NCBI GenBank assembly: GCA_945878135.1
Contig: CAMDUL010000020.1
Span: 1 to 48,707 of the forward strand
Length of the DNA: 48,707 nt
Origin: Chthoniobacter flavus
GTDB taxonomy: Bacteria; Verrucomicrobiota; Verrucomicrobiia; Chthoniobacterales; JACTMZ01
Direction of reading: 5' to 3'
Both the position numbers and the translations under genes were made by a program. Below the pieces are notes generated by a model. The model searched no databases. It saw only the letters and a list, made by a program, of their open reading frames with translations, and was not told the DNA's origin. The first letter of the stretch is position 1, and every line of letters begins with the position of its first letter. Below are positions 31,407-39,826 of this stretch, one piece after another.

Positions 31407-32507
31407 CTAATCGTTGAAGAAGTGGCGGCCGGTTTTGCCGGATTCGGTGCCCATGTCGACTTCGTAGTAGATGTCGTCGAAGACGGATTCCAGTTCGGGG
31501 AACGGACTGTCTTCGGCGAACTGCACGGAGGCGGCGGCTTCTTTTTTGGCGGCGTCATCGAGTTTTTTGATGACGGCTTCGTCGGCGATACCTTCCTCTT
31601 TCAAGCGGTTTTCCCAAAGGGTGATCGGGTCGTGATTTTGTTTGTAGAACTCGATCTCCTCGGGCTTGCGGTATTTCTTGGCGTTGGCGTCGGCCACGGA
31701 GTGTCCGTAGTAGCGGTAGGTGTCGATCTCGAGGATGGCGGGGCGGCATTTCTCGTGGGCGCGTTGCATGGCGTCCCAGGTTTTGGCCCGGACTTCGTAA
31801 AGGTTCTCGCCGTTGACGATGTCCCAATCCATGTCATAGCCGGTGGCGCGTTCCGCGAGGCAGGATTTGATGGCGGAGGAACGGGCCAGGCTGGTGCCCA
31901 TGGAATACTGGTTGTTCTCGATGATGTAGACGACGGGGACATCCCAGAGGGCGGCGATGTTGAGGGATTCGTGAAAAACGCCCTGGTTGACCGCGCCGTC
32001 GCCGAGGTAGGTGAGGCAGCAGCCTTTGAGGCCCTTGTATTTGAGGGCGAAGGCGATGCCGAGGCCGAGAGGGGTTTGACCGGCGACGATGCCGTGTCCG
32101 CCCCAGAAATTTTTGTCCGGCGCGAAGAAGTGCATCGAGCCCCCCTTCCCTTTCGAGCAACCGGTGGCCTTGCCGAGGAGTTCGGCCATGCATTCGTTCA
32201 TCGACATGCCGACGACGAGGGCGTGGCCGTGGTCGCGGTAGGCGGTGATGGCGTGGTCGTTCTCGCCCATGAGCGCGAGGGTGCCGACGGCGACGGATTC
32301 TTGTCCGATGTAAAGATGAAGGAAGCCGCCCATTTTGCCCTGCTGGTAGAGCTTGAGTGAGGCCTGCTCGAAGCGGCGGATGCGGAGCATGTCGGCGAGG
32401 AAGCCGAGTTTTTGCTCGGGGGTGAGGTCGGCGTTGATCGGGGCCTTGGCGTAGTCGACCGGGTTTTTACCGGTTTTTTTGGGCTTTTCGGCTCGGGTGA
32501 CGCTCAC
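31407..32507 (-). CDS. pdhA: Pyruvate dehydrogenase E1 alpha
   Basis: An E1 alpha chain of about 366 residues. FLADMLRIRRFEQASLKLYQ opens the conserved part. GKGGSMHFF, GGHGIVAGQTPLGLGIAFAL and the thiamine-diphosphate motif YLGDGAVNQGVFHESLNIAA are present, with the phosphorylation-loop-like YRYYGHSVADANAKKYRKPE at the end. It decarboxylates pyruvate with E1 beta. The start is uncertain: a GTG at 32507 gives the usual 40-odd residue lead (TRAEKPKKTGKNPVDYAK), but no ribosome binding site is obvious. The open frame extends to 32729 through non-conserved sequence. Confidence 0.92.
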   Translation of the reverse strand: MSVTRAEKPKKTGKNPVDYAKAPINADLTPEQKLGFLADMLRIRRFEQASLKLYQQGKMGGFLHLYIGQESVAVGTLALMGENDHAITAYRDHGHALVVGMSMNECMAELLGKATGCSKGKGGSMHFFAPDKNFWGGHGIVAGQTPLGLGIAFALKYKGLKGCCLTYLGDGAVNQGVFHESLNIAALWDVPVVYIIENNQYSMGTSLARSSAIKSCLAERATGYDMDWDIVNGENLYEVRAKTWDAMQRAHEKCRPAILEIDTYRYYGHSVADANAKKYRKPEEIEFYKQNHDPITLWENRLKEEGIADEAVIKKLDDAAKKEAAASVQFAEDSPFPELESVFDDIYYEVDMGTESGKTGRHFFND

Positions 32508-32860
32508 GTTCGGGAAAATCGGGTGTGTTACGGGTTGCGGTTGGACCGTGGATGCGAACGGAGATCGGTCGCGTTCGCAGGAAGGGGAAAGAGTGGGGAA
32601 ATTTGCGGGTTTTGGCAAATCGAAATGGCGGGTGCACGGCAGAGGTGGAGGCTTGAAGCCTGAGCGCTGAGAAGAGCGGAAGCGGTCGGGCGGTGTTACG
32701 GTGTTTGGCCTTTTGCGGTCCGGGGGCACAAGGCCCCCGGCGCCGCTTTTGAGCGTGGCGATTATGACATTCTTGGGCGGTCTTGCTTGCGGGGCGGGTT
32801 GGAATTAAGGTGGTGGATCGTTTCGGACGATAGGTAAGCTATTGATGGGCAATAATTTAT
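32508..32860. other. Divergent promoter gap between pdhA and cdd
   Basis: About 350 bases with no gene. It contains a GTTGCGG hairpin repeat (32707-32750), a short AGCCTGAGCGCTGAGAAGAG heptamer-like run near 32655, and an AT-rich stretch just before cdd (about 32825-32860) where its promoter is likely. Confidence 0.6.
32707..32750. repeat. GTTGCGG hairpin repeat
   Basis: It begins GGCCTTTTGCGGTCCGGGGG and ends CCCCGGCGCCGCTTTT, with inner arms CCGGGGGC/GCCCCCGG around ACAAG. Same family as 25227 and 33289. Confidence 0.75.
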
Positions 32861-33262
32861 ATGCAATATACTAATGATCAACTGGTTACGCAGGCGAGAG
32901 AGGTCGCGGGGCGGGCCTATGCCCCCTACTCGCGGTTTCAGGTCGGGGCGGTGTTGGTCGGGAAAGACGGACGGATTTTTGCCGGGTGCAATGTGGAGAA
33001 TATCAGCTTCGGGCTGACCATCTGTGCGGAGCGCAACGCGGTGTTTGCCGCGGTGGCGGCGGGGTGTCGGGAGTTGGCCAAGATTGTCATTGCGGCCGAC
33101 ACCGAGGTGCCGGCTTCGCCTTGCGGGGCTTGCCGGCAGGTCTTGGCGGAATTCAATCCGGACCTCGAGCTGGTGCTTTCGAATTTTCGGGGGTCGAGAG
33201 AGACGTTCCGCTTGTCGGAATTACTCCCCCGCCCTTGCGCCGGTATCTTGGATCGGAGCTGA
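32861..33262 (+). CDS. cdd: Cytidine deaminase
   Basis: A 133-residue homotetrameric-type cytidine deaminase. [20 protein letters not shown] and [20 protein letters not shown] contain the zinc Cys and catalytic Glu (CAE). [17 protein letters not shown] provides the two further zinc cysteines (PCGAC). It deaminates cytidine and deoxycytidine in pyrimidine salvage. The ATG at 32861 lies in an AT-rich leader without a clear ribosome binding site. Length is normal. It is followed by a hairpin repeat and mnmG on the same strand. Confidence 0.95.
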   Translation: MQYTNDQLVTQAREVAGRAYAPYSRFQVGAVLVGKDGRIFAGCNVENISFGLTICAERNAVFAAVAAGCRELAKIVIAADTEVPASPCGACRQVLAEFNPDLELVLSNFRGSRETFRLSELLPRPCAGILDRS

Positions 33263-33288
33263 TTTAATTTATGGTGGGATTATTCGGA

Positions 33289-33332
33289 GCCTGTTGCGGT
33301 CCGCGGACGCGAGGTCCGCGGCGCCGCTCTTA
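33289..33332. repeat. GTTGCGG hairpin repeat
   Basis: It begins GCCTGTTGCGGTCCGCGGAC and ends CGGCGCCGCTCTTA. Inner arms CCGCGGAC/GTCCGCGG pair around GCGAG. It lies directly before the parS-like site and mnmG. Confidence 0.75.
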
Positions 33333-33348
33333 GGTTCCACGTGGAACA
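33333..33348. other. parS-like site 1
   Basis: GGTTCCACGTGGAACA matches the ParB-binding consensus TGTTNCACGTGNAACA at all but the first base. The last A is the first base of the mnmG ATG, so ParB binding here would cover the start codon. Confidence 0.7.
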
Positions 33349-35240
33349 TGGCCAGCATTTACGAGTATCCGGAGACGTTTGATGTCCTTGTGCTCGGGGC
33401 CGGGCATGCGGGGGTCGAGGCGGCATTGGCCGCGGCGCGGCTGGGGGCGAGTGTGGGGATTTTGACCCAGAACCTGGATACAATCGGGCAGATGTCCTGC
33501 AACCCGGCGATCGGGGGGTTGGCGAAGGGTCACATGGTGCGGGAGATTGATGCGCTGGGTGGCGTGATGGGTCAGAATACGGATGCGACGGGGATCCAGT
33601 TCCGGATGTTGAATGCGCGGAAGGGTCCGAGTGTGCAGGCCCCGCGGGCGCAATGCGACAAGAAGGCGTATCAGTTCCGGCTGAAATGGGTGCTGGAGCA
33701 CTCCCCTCGCCTGCATTTGCTGCAAGGCAATGCGGTGCGGATTTTGGTCGAGAACGATGAGGTGACGGGCGTGGAGACCAACCTTGGGTTGCGGTATCGG
33801 GCGCGGTCTGTGGTGGTGACCACGGGGACGTTTATGCGGGGGTTGATGCATGTCGGGCTGCAGAGCACGGCGGGCGGGCGGATGGGCGATGCGGTGTCGA
33901 CTTTGAGCGATTCGCTCAAGGACATGGGCTTGGCGGTGGAACGGTTCAAAACCGGGACGCCGTGCCGGTTGTTGGGGCGGACGATTGATTTTACGAAATG
34001 TCAGCGTCAGGACGGGGACTCCCCTGCCCCGATGTTCAGCTTTGCTCCGGAGGAATGGTCCGGCGGCGAAGGGGGTCCGTTTACTTTGAACCGGTGGGAC
34101 GGCGAGACGTTCCACGTGGAACAGATGCCGTGTTGGGTCACCTACACCAATGATCAGACGCATGAGATCATCCGGGCGAACCTCGACAAGTCGCCCATGT
34201 ATGCCGGGATCATCGAGGGCGTCGGGCCGCGGTATTGTCCGTCCATCGAGGACAAAGTGGTGCGCTTTGCCGACAAGGACCGGCATCAGCTTTTCTTGGA
34301 ACCGGAGGGGCGCCAGACCGGCGAGTATTATGTGAATGGCGTGTCGACCAGCTTGCCGTTCGAGGTGCAGTTGGCCTTTATCCGGTCGGTGCCCGGATTG
34401 GAGAACGCGCACATTCTGCGGGCCGGTTATGCGGTGGAGTATGATTATTGTCCGCCGACCCAACTGCAGCCGACCCTGGAGACCAAGGCGATCGGCGGGT
34501 TGTATCTGGCCGGGCAAATCAACGGGACCTCCGGCTACGAGGAGGCGGCCGCCCAGGGGCTGGTTGCGGGGGCTAATGCGGCGTTGAAATTGGACGCCAA
34601 GCCGGCGTTCCACGTGGAACGTTCCGAGGGTTACATGGGGGTGCTCATCGATGATTTGGTCACGCGCGGGACGCCGGAGCCGTATCGGATGTTCACCAGT
34701 CGGGCCGAGTTCCGGTTGTTGCTGCGGCAGGACAATGCGGATTTGCGCTTGGTCGAGAAGGCGAGGGGGGCGGGTTTGATTTCGGCAGAGCGGGCGGCCA
34801 AGACCGCGGCAAAAGCGCGGGCCATTGAGGAACTTAAGAAAAAATCACAAACTGTTCGTCACGAAGGCATTACGATCGCGCAATGGATCCGTCGACCGGA
34901 GAATTTTGTCGCCTCTTTTCCGGAGGAGGTGCGACGCTTGGCCTCGGCGGAGATTTGGTCCCAGGTCGAGACCGACCTGAAATATGAAGGGTATATCCGC
35001 CGCGAGATGGAATCGGTGGCGCGGCAGCAGCGTCAGGAGGAGCATCCGGTCCCGGTGGATCTTGACTTCGCGGGTATCCCCGGGTTGCGCAACGAGTCGC
35101 GGCAGAAGTTCGCGCAGGTGCGTCCGGTCACGCTTGGCCAGGCCTCACGGATCAGCGGGGTGACGCCGGCCGATGTGGCTTTGTTGTCGGTTTGGATTCG
35201 CAAGCAGCGGGGAGGGGAAGGCAAGCCGGCGGTGTTATGA
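33348..35240 (+). CDS. mnmG: tRNA uridine-5-carboxymethylaminomethyl synthesis protein MnmG
   Basis: A 630-residue MnmG (GidA). The FAD-binding motif is [40 protein letters not shown], then [20 protein letters not shown] with FLEPEG, and [20 protein letters not shown] are the family signatures. The C-terminal helical domain includes [20 protein letters not shown] and [19 protein letters not shown]. With MnmE it modifies the wobble uridine of several tRNAs. No mnmE or rsmG is nearby. Two parS-like palindromes lie within the gene, encoding FHVE at residues about 255-258 and 421-424, in poorly conserved loops, and a third lies at its start codon. The stop overlaps the next start (ATGA). Confidence 0.95.
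   Translation: MASIYEYPETFDVLVLGAGHAGVEAALAAARLGASVGILTQNLDTIGQMSCNPAIGGLAKGHMVREIDALGGVMGQNTDATGIQFRMLNARKGPSVQAPRAQCDKKAYQFRLKWVLEHSPRLHLLQGNAVRILVENDEVTGVETNLGLRYRARSVVVTTGTFMRGLMHVGLQSTAGGRMGDAVSTLSDSLKDMGLAVERFKTGTPCRLLGRTIDFTKCQRQDGDSPAPMFSFAPEEWSGGEGGPFTLNRWDGETFHVEQMPCWVTYTNDQTHEIIRANLDKSPMYAGIIEGVGPRYCPSIEDKVVRFADKDRHQLFLEPEGRQTGEYYVNGVSTSLPFEVQLAFIRSVPGLENAHILRAGYAVEYDYCPPTQLQPTLETKAIGGLYLAGQINGTSGYEEAAAQGLVAGANAALKLDAKPAFHVERSEGYMGVLIDDLVTRGTPEPYRMFTSRAEFRLLLRQDNADLRLVEKARGAGLISAERAAKTAAKARAIEELKKKSQTVRHEGITIAQWIRRPENFVASFPEEVRRLASAEIWSQVETDLKYEGYIRREMESVARQQRQEEHPVPVDLDFAGIPGLRNESRQKFAQVRPVTLGQASRISGVTPADVALLSVWIRKQRGGEGKPAVL
34108..34123. other. parS-like site 2 (inside mnmG)
   Basis: CGTTCCACGTGGAACA: 15 of 16 bases of the parS consensus, with a perfect 14-base palindrome core. 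It encodes TFHVEQ in a variable loop of MnmG. Confidence 0.7.
34606..34621. other. parS-like site 3 (inside mnmG)
   Basis: CGTTCCACGTGGAACG: a perfect 16-base palindrome with the 14-base parS core GTTCCACGTGGAAC. It encodes AFHVER just before the conserved [11 protein letters not shown] motif. Confidence 0.65.
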
Positions 35241-35512
35241 CACGATTGGCGATCATGGCGGCTTTGGTTCTGTCCGGCTGCGGGGAAGCGCGGGTGGAGC
35301 GACCGAACGGAGGGGAGCAGTGGAACCGTTGGGCGCGCGCGGTGGAGGCGCGGTTTCCGCTCGCTGACGGGCAGGGCCACGGTCCGGATGTGGGATCGGA
35401 AGAATGGTCGCGGGCTTTGCAGCAGAAGCTTGGCATCGTCGACGCCCAAGGGCATGGTCCGGACATCGGTTCCGCGGAGTGGCGCAGCGCGGTGGAGGAA
35501 AAACTGCCCTGA
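35237..35512 (+). CDS. Lipoprotein with QGHGPDIGS repeats
   Basis: A 91-residue predicted lipoprotein: [15 protein letters not shown] with lipobox LSGC. The mature part has two copies of a 24-residue unit, [22 protein letters not shown] and [23 protein letters not shown] have seen the [10 protein letters not shown] motif in small unassigned proteins but know no function. The ATG overlaps the mnmG stop (ATGA), so it is translated with mnmG, an unexpected partner for an envelope lipoprotein. Confidence 0.7.
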   Translation: MTRLAIMAALVLSGCGEARVERPNGGEQWNRWARAVEARFPLADGQGHGPDVGSEEWSRALQQKLGIVDAQGHGPDIGSAEWRSAVEEKLP

Positions 35513-35531
35513 AGGGCCGGACTTTGATTTT

Positions 35532-36512
35532 ATGAAAACACGTCATCTTGGTCGTCAGGGGCCGGTGGTCGGAGAAGTCGGCCTCGGTTGCTGGCAGTTC
35601 GGAGGAGCCTTCGGTCCGATGAGCGAGGCGACGGCCATGGAGGTGATGCGGTCCGCGGTGGCGAGCGGGGTGGATTTTTTCGATACGGCGGATGTTTACG
35701 GCGGCGGTTGCAGCGAGGAATGGATCGGGAAATTTTTGCGGTCTTGCGACCGGCGGGTTTTTGTCGCGACAAAATACGGTCGTGCGGGTTCGACATTTCC
35801 GGACGGTTACTCGGAGGCGGGGATGCGTGCGGCCATCGAGGCGTCGCTCGAGCGGCTCGGCGTGGAGACTCTTGATTTGTTGCAGTTGCATTGCATTCCC
35901 GGGCGGTTGTTGCGGCAGGGTGAGGTGTTCGACTGGCTGCGGCGGGCGCAGCGGGACGGATTGATCCGGCATTTCGGCGCGAGTGTGGAGAGTGTGGAGG
36001 AGGGACTGCTTTGCCTCGGACAGGAAGGCCTGCTTTCGCTGCAAATCATCTTCAACATTTTCCGTCAGAAACCGGCGGAGGAACTCCTCCCGCGCGCGCA
36101 GGAGCGGGGGGTCGGGATCATTGTGCGGTTGCCCTTGGCCAGCGGCTTGCTGGCGGGCAAGTTCGGTCCGGAGACGGTTTTCCCGGAATCCGACCACCGT
36201 CATTTCAACCGGGACGGCGAGCGTTTCAATGTCGGGGAAACCTTCGCCGGGCTTCCTTTCGCCAAGGGGGTGGAGCTGGCCGGGAAAATCAGGCAGCGGA
36301 TGCCGGACGGTCTGAGCATGGCGCAGGCCTCGATGCGTTGGATCCTCGATCACGAGGCGGTTTCGGTGGTCATTCCCGGGGCGAGTTCCGCCGCGCAGGC
36401 GCAGGAAAACACCACGGTGTCGGACTTGTCCCCGTTGCCGGTGGCGCTGCACGAGGATTTGGCCGGATTCCACCGCTCCGAAGTGAGGGAGCATATCCGC
36501 GGACCCTATTGA
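35532..36512 (+). CDS. Aldo/keto reductase
   Basis: A 326-residue NADPH-dependent aldo/keto reductase (TIM barrel). The catalytic set is visible: Asp and Tyr in VDFFDTADVYGGG, Lys in VFVATKYGRAG, His in LDLLQLHCIPG. AMRW-type SMRWILDHEAVSVVIPGASS binds the cofactor near the C-terminus. It resembles the general oxidoreductases related to auxin-induced proteins. The substrate is unknown. The ATG at 35532 is the one that fits the family (MKTRHLGRQGPVVGEVGLGC). It lies 19 bases after the lipoprotein gene. Confidence 0.88.
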   Translation: MKTRHLGRQGPVVGEVGLGCWQFGGAFGPMSEATAMEVMRSAVASGVDFFDTADVYGGGCSEEWIGKFLRSCDRRVFVATKYGRAGSTFPDGYSEAGMRAAIEASLERLGVETLDLLQLHCIPGRLLRQGEVFDWLRRAQRDGLIRHFGASVESVEEGLLCLGQEGLLSLQIIFNIFRQKPAEELLPRAQERGVGIIVRLPLASGLLAGKFGPETVFPESDHRHFNRDGERFNVGETFAGLPFAKGVELAGKIRQRMPDGLSMAQASMRWILDHEAVSVVIPGASSAAQAQENTTVSDLSPLPVALHEDLAGFHRSEVREHIRGPY

Positions 36513-36572
36513 GGTCGGCGCAACGACCGGGCTGTTGCAAACCGGTGTGAAGGGTATATTGGGGAAGAGATC

Positions 36573-37940
36573 ATGGCTTCGATTGAATTGAAAACTGCTG
36601 TGCCCGGGCCGCGGAGTCAGGCGGTCTTTGCCGAACGCGCGAAGCAGGTGGCGCCGGGTCCGTTCCACACCACGCCGATCGTGGCGGAGCGGGCGGAGGG
36701 GGCAACGATCACGGATGTGGACGGAAACACTTTCCTTGATTTCGCCTGTGGCATCGGGGTGACGAATTTGGGGCACAGCGAACCGTCGATCGTGGCGGCG
36801 GCCAAGGCGCAGGCGGACAAATTTTTCCACACGAGCATCAATGTGGTGGCCTATGAAGGCTACGTCGAAGTGGCCAAGCGGCTCAATGAGCGCGCGCCGG
36901 GGGATTTCGCCAAGAAGACGTTCCTGGCCAGTGCCGGGGCCGAGGCGGTGGAGAATGCGATCAAGTTTGCCCGCGCTTACACCAAGCGTCAGGCGGTGAT
37001 TTGCTTCGAGCACGCGTTCCACGGGCGCACTTACATGGCGATGGCGCTGACCGGGAAGGCGAATCCTTACAAGAGCGGGTTTGGTCCGTTTCCCTCGGAA
37101 ATTTATCGCGCGCCGTTTCCCGATTTTTACCGCTGGCCGGGGGTGGATGGGGCAGCGCCGGTGTGTCCGGGGAAACTACCCTGCTCGCTTGCGCGCTGTT
37201 TGTGCCGCGAGGCTTTCGCGCAATTCGAAGAAATGGCGCGGGCGGATATCGGGGAAACCAATGTGGCCGCGGTGATCATCGAGCCGGTGACGGGTGAGGG
37301 CGGATTCATTCCCGCTCCGGCGCCCTTCCTGCGCCTGCTGCGCGAGTGGTGCGACCGGCATGGTGTGGTGCTGATCTTCGACGAGATCCAGACGGGGTTC
37401 GGTCGCACCGGCACGCTTTTCGCCTGCGAGCAATCCGGCGTGGCGCCGGACCTGCTTGTTTTGGCCAAAGGCCTGGCCAACGGGTTGCCGCTCTCGGCCG
37501 TGGTCGGTAAGGCCGAGGTCATCAATGCGGTCGGCGTCGGCGGCGTGGGGGGAACTTATGCGGGAAATCCGGTGGCGTGCGCCGCGGCGCTAGCCGTCCT
37601 CGATAAATTCGACGATCCTAAGACTCTGGACCACGCGCGGAAGCTCGGAAGACTCCTGGAAGACCGGTTGGAGTCTTGGTTCCAAAAATTCTCCCAAATC
37701 GGACAGGTCCGGGGCTTGGGTCCGATGCGGGCCATGGAATTGGTCAAGGACCGCGCGACGAAGGAACCGGACAAACCGGCTGCGGCCGCGTTGGTCAAAC
37801 ACAACTACGAGCATGGGGTGATCACCCTATCCTGCGGAACGCACGGCAATGTGCTGCGCTTTTTGATCCCGTTGGTCGCGAGCGAGTCGCAGTTGAACGA
37901 GGGGTTGGATGTGATCGAGCAGGGGTTGGCGAAGCTCTGA
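36573..37940 (+). CDS. 4-aminobutyrate aminotransferase-like (class III)
   Basis: A 455-residue class III PLP aminotransferase. DGNTFLDFACGIGVTNLGHS, then FLASAGAEAVENAIKFARAY, then FEHAFHGRTYMAMALTGKAN mark the fold. IIEPVTGEGGFIPAPAPFLR and LIFDEIQTGFGRTGTLFACE precede the PLP lysine in VLAKGLANGLPLSAVVG. The pattern is that of GabT (4-aminobutyrate to succinate semialdehyde), though related acceptors are possible. GGGGAAGAG lies just upstream of the ATG. No succinate-semialdehyde dehydrogenase is in the window. Confidence 0.88.
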   Translation: MASIELKTAVPGPRSQAVFAERAKQVAPGPFHTTPIVAERAEGATITDVDGNTFLDFACGIGVTNLGHSEPSIVAAAKAQADKFFHTSINVVAYEGYVEVAKRLNERAPGDFAKKTFLASAGAEAVENAIKFARAYTKRQAVICFEHAFHGRTYMAMALTGKANPYKSGFGPFPSEIYRAPFPDFYRWPGVDGAAPVCPGKLPCSLARCLCREAFAQFEEMARADIGETNVAAVIIEPVTGEGGFIPAPAPFLRLLREWCDRHGVVLIFDEIQTGFGRTGTLFACEQSGVAPDLLVLAKGLANGLPLSAVVGKAEVINAVGVGGVGGTYAGNPVACAAALAVLDKFDDPKTLDHARKLGRLLEDRLESWFQKFSQIGQVRGLGPMRAMELVKDRATKEPDKPAAAALVKHNYEHGVITLSCGTHGNVLRFLIPLVASESQLNEGLDVIEQGLAKL

Positions 37941-37944
37941 CGCC

Positions 37945-38448
37945 ATGGAAGTGCGCAGCATCGAAGCCATCGTGCGCGCTTTGAACAAGGCGGACATACG
38001 CTACTTGGTGGTGGGCGGTTTGGCGGTCAATGCGCACGGTTACGCGCGGATGACGCGGGATGTCGATTTGGTCATCCAACTGGAACCGGGCAACACGGAG
38101 CGCGGACTCCGGGCGCTGTTGGATGCCGGCTATCGCCTGATGATTCCGGAACAGCCCGAGGCGTTTGCCGATCCGGCGAAAAGGGAAGCATGGCGGCGGG
38201 ACAAAGGCATGATTGTGCTCAAACTTTGGAGTGACGAACACCGCCGCACGCCGGTCGATGTCTTTGTCTACGAGCCCTTTCCTTTCGACCGCGAATACGA
38301 GGCCGCGGCCTGGGTGGAGGTCGCCCCCGGGTTGCAAGCGCCCGTGGTGTCCTTGCCGACCTTGCTGCAAATGAAGCGGGAGGCTGGACGGCCGCGGGAT
38401 CTTGACGATATCAACGAATTGCAACGTGGCGAAAAAGACAGTGGATAA
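37945..38448 (+). CDS. Nucleotidyltransferase-fold protein
   Basis: A 167-residue protein with a minimal nucleotidyltransferase fold: RYLVVGGLAVNAHGYARMTR followed by DVDLVIQLEPGN. The GG..A...HG..R.T.DVDL pattern with its Asp pair is that of the AbiEii/MNT-like group, many of which are toxins or modify their partner. The C-terminal third (VVSLPTLLQMKREAGRPRDL DDI) has the K...R.KD..D motif of this group. It starts 4 bases after the aminotransferase stop and overlaps a small gene at its end. A toxin-antitoxin-like role is inferred. Confidence 0.75.
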   Translation: MEVRSIEAIVRALNKADIRYLVVGGLAVNAHGYARMTRDVDLVIQLEPGNTERGLRALLDAGYRLMIPEQPEAFADPAKREAWRRDKGMIVLKLWSDEHRRTPVDVFVYEPFPFDREYEAAAWVEVAPGLQAPVVSLPTLLQMKREAGRPRDLDDINELQRGEKDSG

Positions 38449-38632
38449 AATCGAACCGGATTGGCATTGGGGCACGCCGGAAGGCAGCCGGGAGTTCGAT
38501 CGCCTGGTCGATCGCAACATGACCTTCCGCGAGACGCTCGAATGGCTCGAGGAAGCGGAAACGCTTGCTTTGCGGATGGCGGCCGGGGGTTTGCGGGTGA
38601 GGGAAGGATCAACCGGCTCAGGCGAGCAGTGA
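38426..38632 (+). CDS. Small partner of the nucleotidyltransferase
   Basis: A 68-residue acidic protein: VAKKTVDKIEPDWHWGTPEG, SREFDRLVDRNMTFRETLEW, then LEEAETLALRMAAGG. The GTG at 38426 overlaps the last 23 bases of the nucleotidyltransferase gene; an ATG at 38402 is also in frame. The overlap and the helical, acidic character suggest a co-translated partner, perhaps the antitoxin of the pair. I do not recognise the family. Confidence 0.55.
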   Translation: MAKKTVDKIEPDWHWGTPEGSREFDRLVDRNMTFRETLEWLEEAETLALRMAAGGLRVREGSTGSGEQ

Positions 38633-38746
38633 ATCCGCGGGGCTGGCGAAGTCGGGTTGAGATAAACCGCAGAGGACATGGAGGATGCCGAGGTGAAGGC
38701 AACCTTGGGAGTTGCGGTCAAGGCGGGGTGAGCGCACTCTCTGGCC

Positions 38747-39169
38747 ATGCACCCGTCGCTGCCGTCTCCCGGGATGATTGCGGTTATTGCCTTGATCTCG
38801 CTTCTGGCCGGGGCGTGTGAACCCCGGCGCGCAGCGCATGCGCTGGAAGGAGGGTGGTTGGCGGACGACGGGACCGTATTTGTTTTCCGTCCGGACGGAA
38901 CTTTCCACGGCTACGATTTTCGAAAGCGCGAGATTTGGGGCAACTGGGTCACGCTCTCACGGGTTCGCATTGGTTTCCAAAGTCTGTTGCACGATTCCTT
39001 CTACAATCCGCAGTATGCCATCCTCGACGAGATGAACCCCAACCGCATGAACTACATTGTCACCGGTGGCAACAACTTCATCGGTGCGCGTCGCGTTGAT
39101 CCGGAAGAAGCTGGCGCGGCGGTGCGTTTGAACGTCGAACCGAAGGTGCATCGGCCCGAGGCGGATTGA
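38747..39169 (+). CDS. Small lipoprotein, unknown
   Basis: A 140-residue predicted lipoprotein: hydrophobic signal MIAVIALISLLAGAC with lipobox LAGAC. The mature part begins with a lipocalin- or META-like strand pattern (LEGGWLADDGTVFVFRPDGT, then GYDFRKREIWGNWVTL), as in small proteins that report W...DG....F..DGT..... It continues NYIVTGGNNFIGARRV. No function is known to me. A heptamer-like ACCGCAG/AGGACAT/GGAGGAT run (about 38656-38690) lies upstream. It converges with the PIN toxin gene. Confidence 0.65.
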   Translation: MHPSLPSPGMIAVIALISLLAGACEPRRAAHALEGGWLADDGTVFVFRPDGTFHGYDFRKREIWGNWVTLSRVRIGFQSLLHDSFYNPQYAILDEMNPNRMNYIVTGGNNFIGARRVDPEEAGAAVRLNVEPKVHRPEAD

Positions 39170-39189
39170 CGGAAAAGTTTCCGCACGCC

Positions 39190-39606
39190 CTACGTCGCCA
39201 GTGAGTCCGCGGGGATGATTTGCAGCCGCGCGTGGTGTTTGTTCCAGCCGGTGATTTGACGGTCGGCGGTGATCAAGGGGACACCGAGGACAAGCGCGGT
39301 GGCGACGATGAGGCGGTCGGCGGGGTCGCCGTGGAAATCTTCCAAACGACAACTCTCGAGGCTGATCTCGGGATGGAGGGGTTCGAGGCTGACCGGAGGT
39401 TGGAGATTTTCGTGGATCCAGCGGTCCACATCGGGCTGCAACTCGATGCGTTCCTTGGACGCCAGCATGGCCACTTCCCAGACGGAAATGGACGGGACAA
39501 TCGCGGTGCCGCGGAAGTTGCGCAATGCCCCGAGTTGCAGGTCGCCCGCGGACGCGCGCAGCCAGATGGGCGTGTCGAAAACGACCGCGGAGGTTTTCTC
39601 AAGCAT
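39190..39606 (-). CDS. PIN-domain toxin (VapC-like), second module
   Basis: A 138-residue PIN protein: SAVVFDTPIWLRASAGDLQL (first Asp at 11), VPSISVWEVAMLASKERIEL (conserved Glu), DFHGDPADRLIVATALVLGV and PLITADRQITGW (further Asp residues). It is a VapC-type ribonuclease toxin of the sub-group whose antitoxin is Phd-like. Its ATG lies 8 bases inside the antitoxin gene, so translation is coupled. All acidic residues appear intact. Confidence 0.88.
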   Translation of the reverse strand: MLEKTSAVVFDTPIWLRASAGDLQLGALRNFRGTAIVPSISVWEVAMLASKERIELQPDVDRWIHENLQPPVSLEPLHPEISLESCRLEDFHGDPADRLIVATALVLGVPLITADRQITGWNKHHARLQIIPADSLAT

Positions 39607-39823
39607 CGGCGGACCAAGTTTCGCCGGTAGTGAACGCCTCGCCGTACCAGGACACGGTCCCGGCGGCGCGTCCGAACAAAACGGGGGCGGGTGCTTTCTC
39701 GACCGCGACCAATTCCACAGCCGGCTGTCCGTGGCGACTGACCACGATGGAGCACTTCTCGCGTTGAACCTTCTCGATCAGCCCGAGGCACTTGGCTTTG
39801 AATTGGGTGACCGTCACTTGCAT
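39599..39823 (-). CDS. Phd/YefM-family antitoxin, second module
   Basis: A 74-residue antitoxin: MQVTVTQFKAKCLGLIEKVQ, then CSIVVSRHGQPAVELVAVEK form the DNA-binding domain, and VLFGRAAGTVSWYGEAFTTG the toxin-binding tail. It overlaps the PIN gene by 8 bases. A pair of ATGACCATG direct repeats, also forming an ACCATGGT palindrome, sits 4-23 bases upstream of its start and is the probable operator. Confidence 0.88.
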   Translation of the reverse strand: MQVTVTQFKAKCLGLIEKVQREKCSIVVSRHGQPAVELVAVEKAPAPVLFGRAAGTVSWYGEAFTTGETWSADA

Positions 39824-39826
39824 AAA

